14,106 nt of DNA, taken from contig CAVCAW010000022.1 of the NCBI GenBank assembly GCA_963600315.1, positions 1 through 14,106 on the forward strand, given 5' to 3'. Shown here piece after piece: positions 13,802 to 14,106 of this stretch (the stretch's first letter is position 1; the number at the start of each line of letters is the position of its first letter). The notes beneath the pieces were generated by a model, which saw only the letters and a program-made list of their open reading frames with translations, made no database searches and was not told the DNA's origin. The position numbers were made by a program, and so were the translations under genes. The stretch comes from UBA6382 sp963600315 (GTDB taxonomy: Bacteria > Bacteroidota > Bacteroidia > Bacteroidales > Bacteroidaceae).

Positions 13802-14106
13802 CTATTTCTTAGGAGATTGGCTGGCAGACGCACCCTTGCTGCTATACAACTGGCGGTCTACGAGAATAACGTCAGTAGCCTTGAGTTTCACCACACCAGA
13901 GGTCTTGGCTTTGAAGCGAACCGTTGCCAAAACCACATCACCGTTGACGGGCTCGGTGTTGTCTACCCCAACAAATGTAGGATAGAATGCCTTAGAGCCG
14001 TTGGTGTGGAGACGGTCGTGACTGAAGTTGTTAAGCGGCTTGGCAGCTTGGGGCTCGTTGCCCACATACTGCAATTGCTTGTCAGAGTAAGGCAAAGCAA
14101 GGCTGA
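13802..14106 (-). CDS. C-terminal part of a cohesin-like protein, cut by window edge
   Basis: The frame is open to the end of the window, so this is the last 101 residues of a longer protein whose start lies to the right. The only start-like codon inside is a TTG, and the coding continues through it. The part seen has P-T-F-V-G-V-D-N-T-E, then N-G-D-V-V-L-A-T-V-R-F-K-A-K, then a Gly-Val-Val-Lys-Leu-Lys strand and V-I-L-V-D. This matches the final strands of a cohesin-type beta-sandwich. It ends in a Ser/Lys-rich low-complexity tail instead of a type IX sorting module. In non-cellulosomal Bacteroidales such domains occur in secreted or surface proteins. The glycosyltransferase fusion follows 78 bp downstream. 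Confidence 0.6.
   Translation of the reverse strand, partial: SLALPYSDKQLQYVGNEPQAAKPLNNFSHDRLHTNGSKAFYPTFVGVDNTEPVNGDVVLATVRFKAKTSGVVKLKATDVILVDRQLYSSKGASASQSPKK

Overview
The window looks like a chromosomal segment of a Bacteroidales bacterium, most likely Prevotella or a close relative. The evidence is: clostripain-type (C11) and YARHG lipoproteins with Bacteroidetes-style lipoboxes; secreted proteins ending in a Y-D/N-x-x-G-x-K-V ... G-x-Y-I-x-x-G-K module; A/T-rich start regions without strong Shine-Dalgarno sequences; and a TAnnTTTG-type -7 box. No rRNA, tRNA or CRISPR array was seen. All assignments come from reading motifs; no database search was run.

Left part (1-2410): a plus-strand C11 peptidase lipoprotein is followed by a 536-bp gene-poor stretch. 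This stretch holds a compact 349-bp element with perfect 16-bp terminal inverted repeats, a hairpin near each end and a broken minus-strand reading frame. I read it as a MITE or internally deleted insertion sequence.

Defence-like part (2411-4845): a minus-strand two-gene operon encodes a small ABC/AAA15-type ATPase followed, with a 4-bp overlap, by a DUF4435 (TOPRIM-like) protein. This is the gene pairing of the PARIS anti-phage system (AriA/AriB) and the strongest candidate system here. The MITE-like element lies on its downstream side. A 450-bp noncoding region with a 19-bp-stem hairpin and a related 14-bp palindrome lies on its upstream side.

Envelope part (4846-6184): a YARHG lipoprotein overlaps by 8 bp a secreted or lipid-anchored M15 D,D/L,D-peptidase-like enzyme. 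The pair ends at a bidirectional terminator shared with the convergent minus-strand genes.

Secreted-protein part (6213-10233): an 1136-residue exported multidomain protein is followed 23 bp later by a 66-residue small protein. Its upstream leader overlaps a doubtful 92-codon frame, a G8/GT microsatellite and a GNRA-capped hairpin.

Right part (10534-14106, minus strand): a closely spaced set reads, in transcription order, the end of a cohesin-like protein cut by the window edge, a GT2-hexapeptide acyltransferase fusion, a 267-residue secreted protein and apt (adenine phosphoribosyltransferase). It closes with a strong 17-bp-stem terminator. The 267-residue protein and the 1136-residue protein share C-terminal architecture, which suggests a common export or surface-attachment route.
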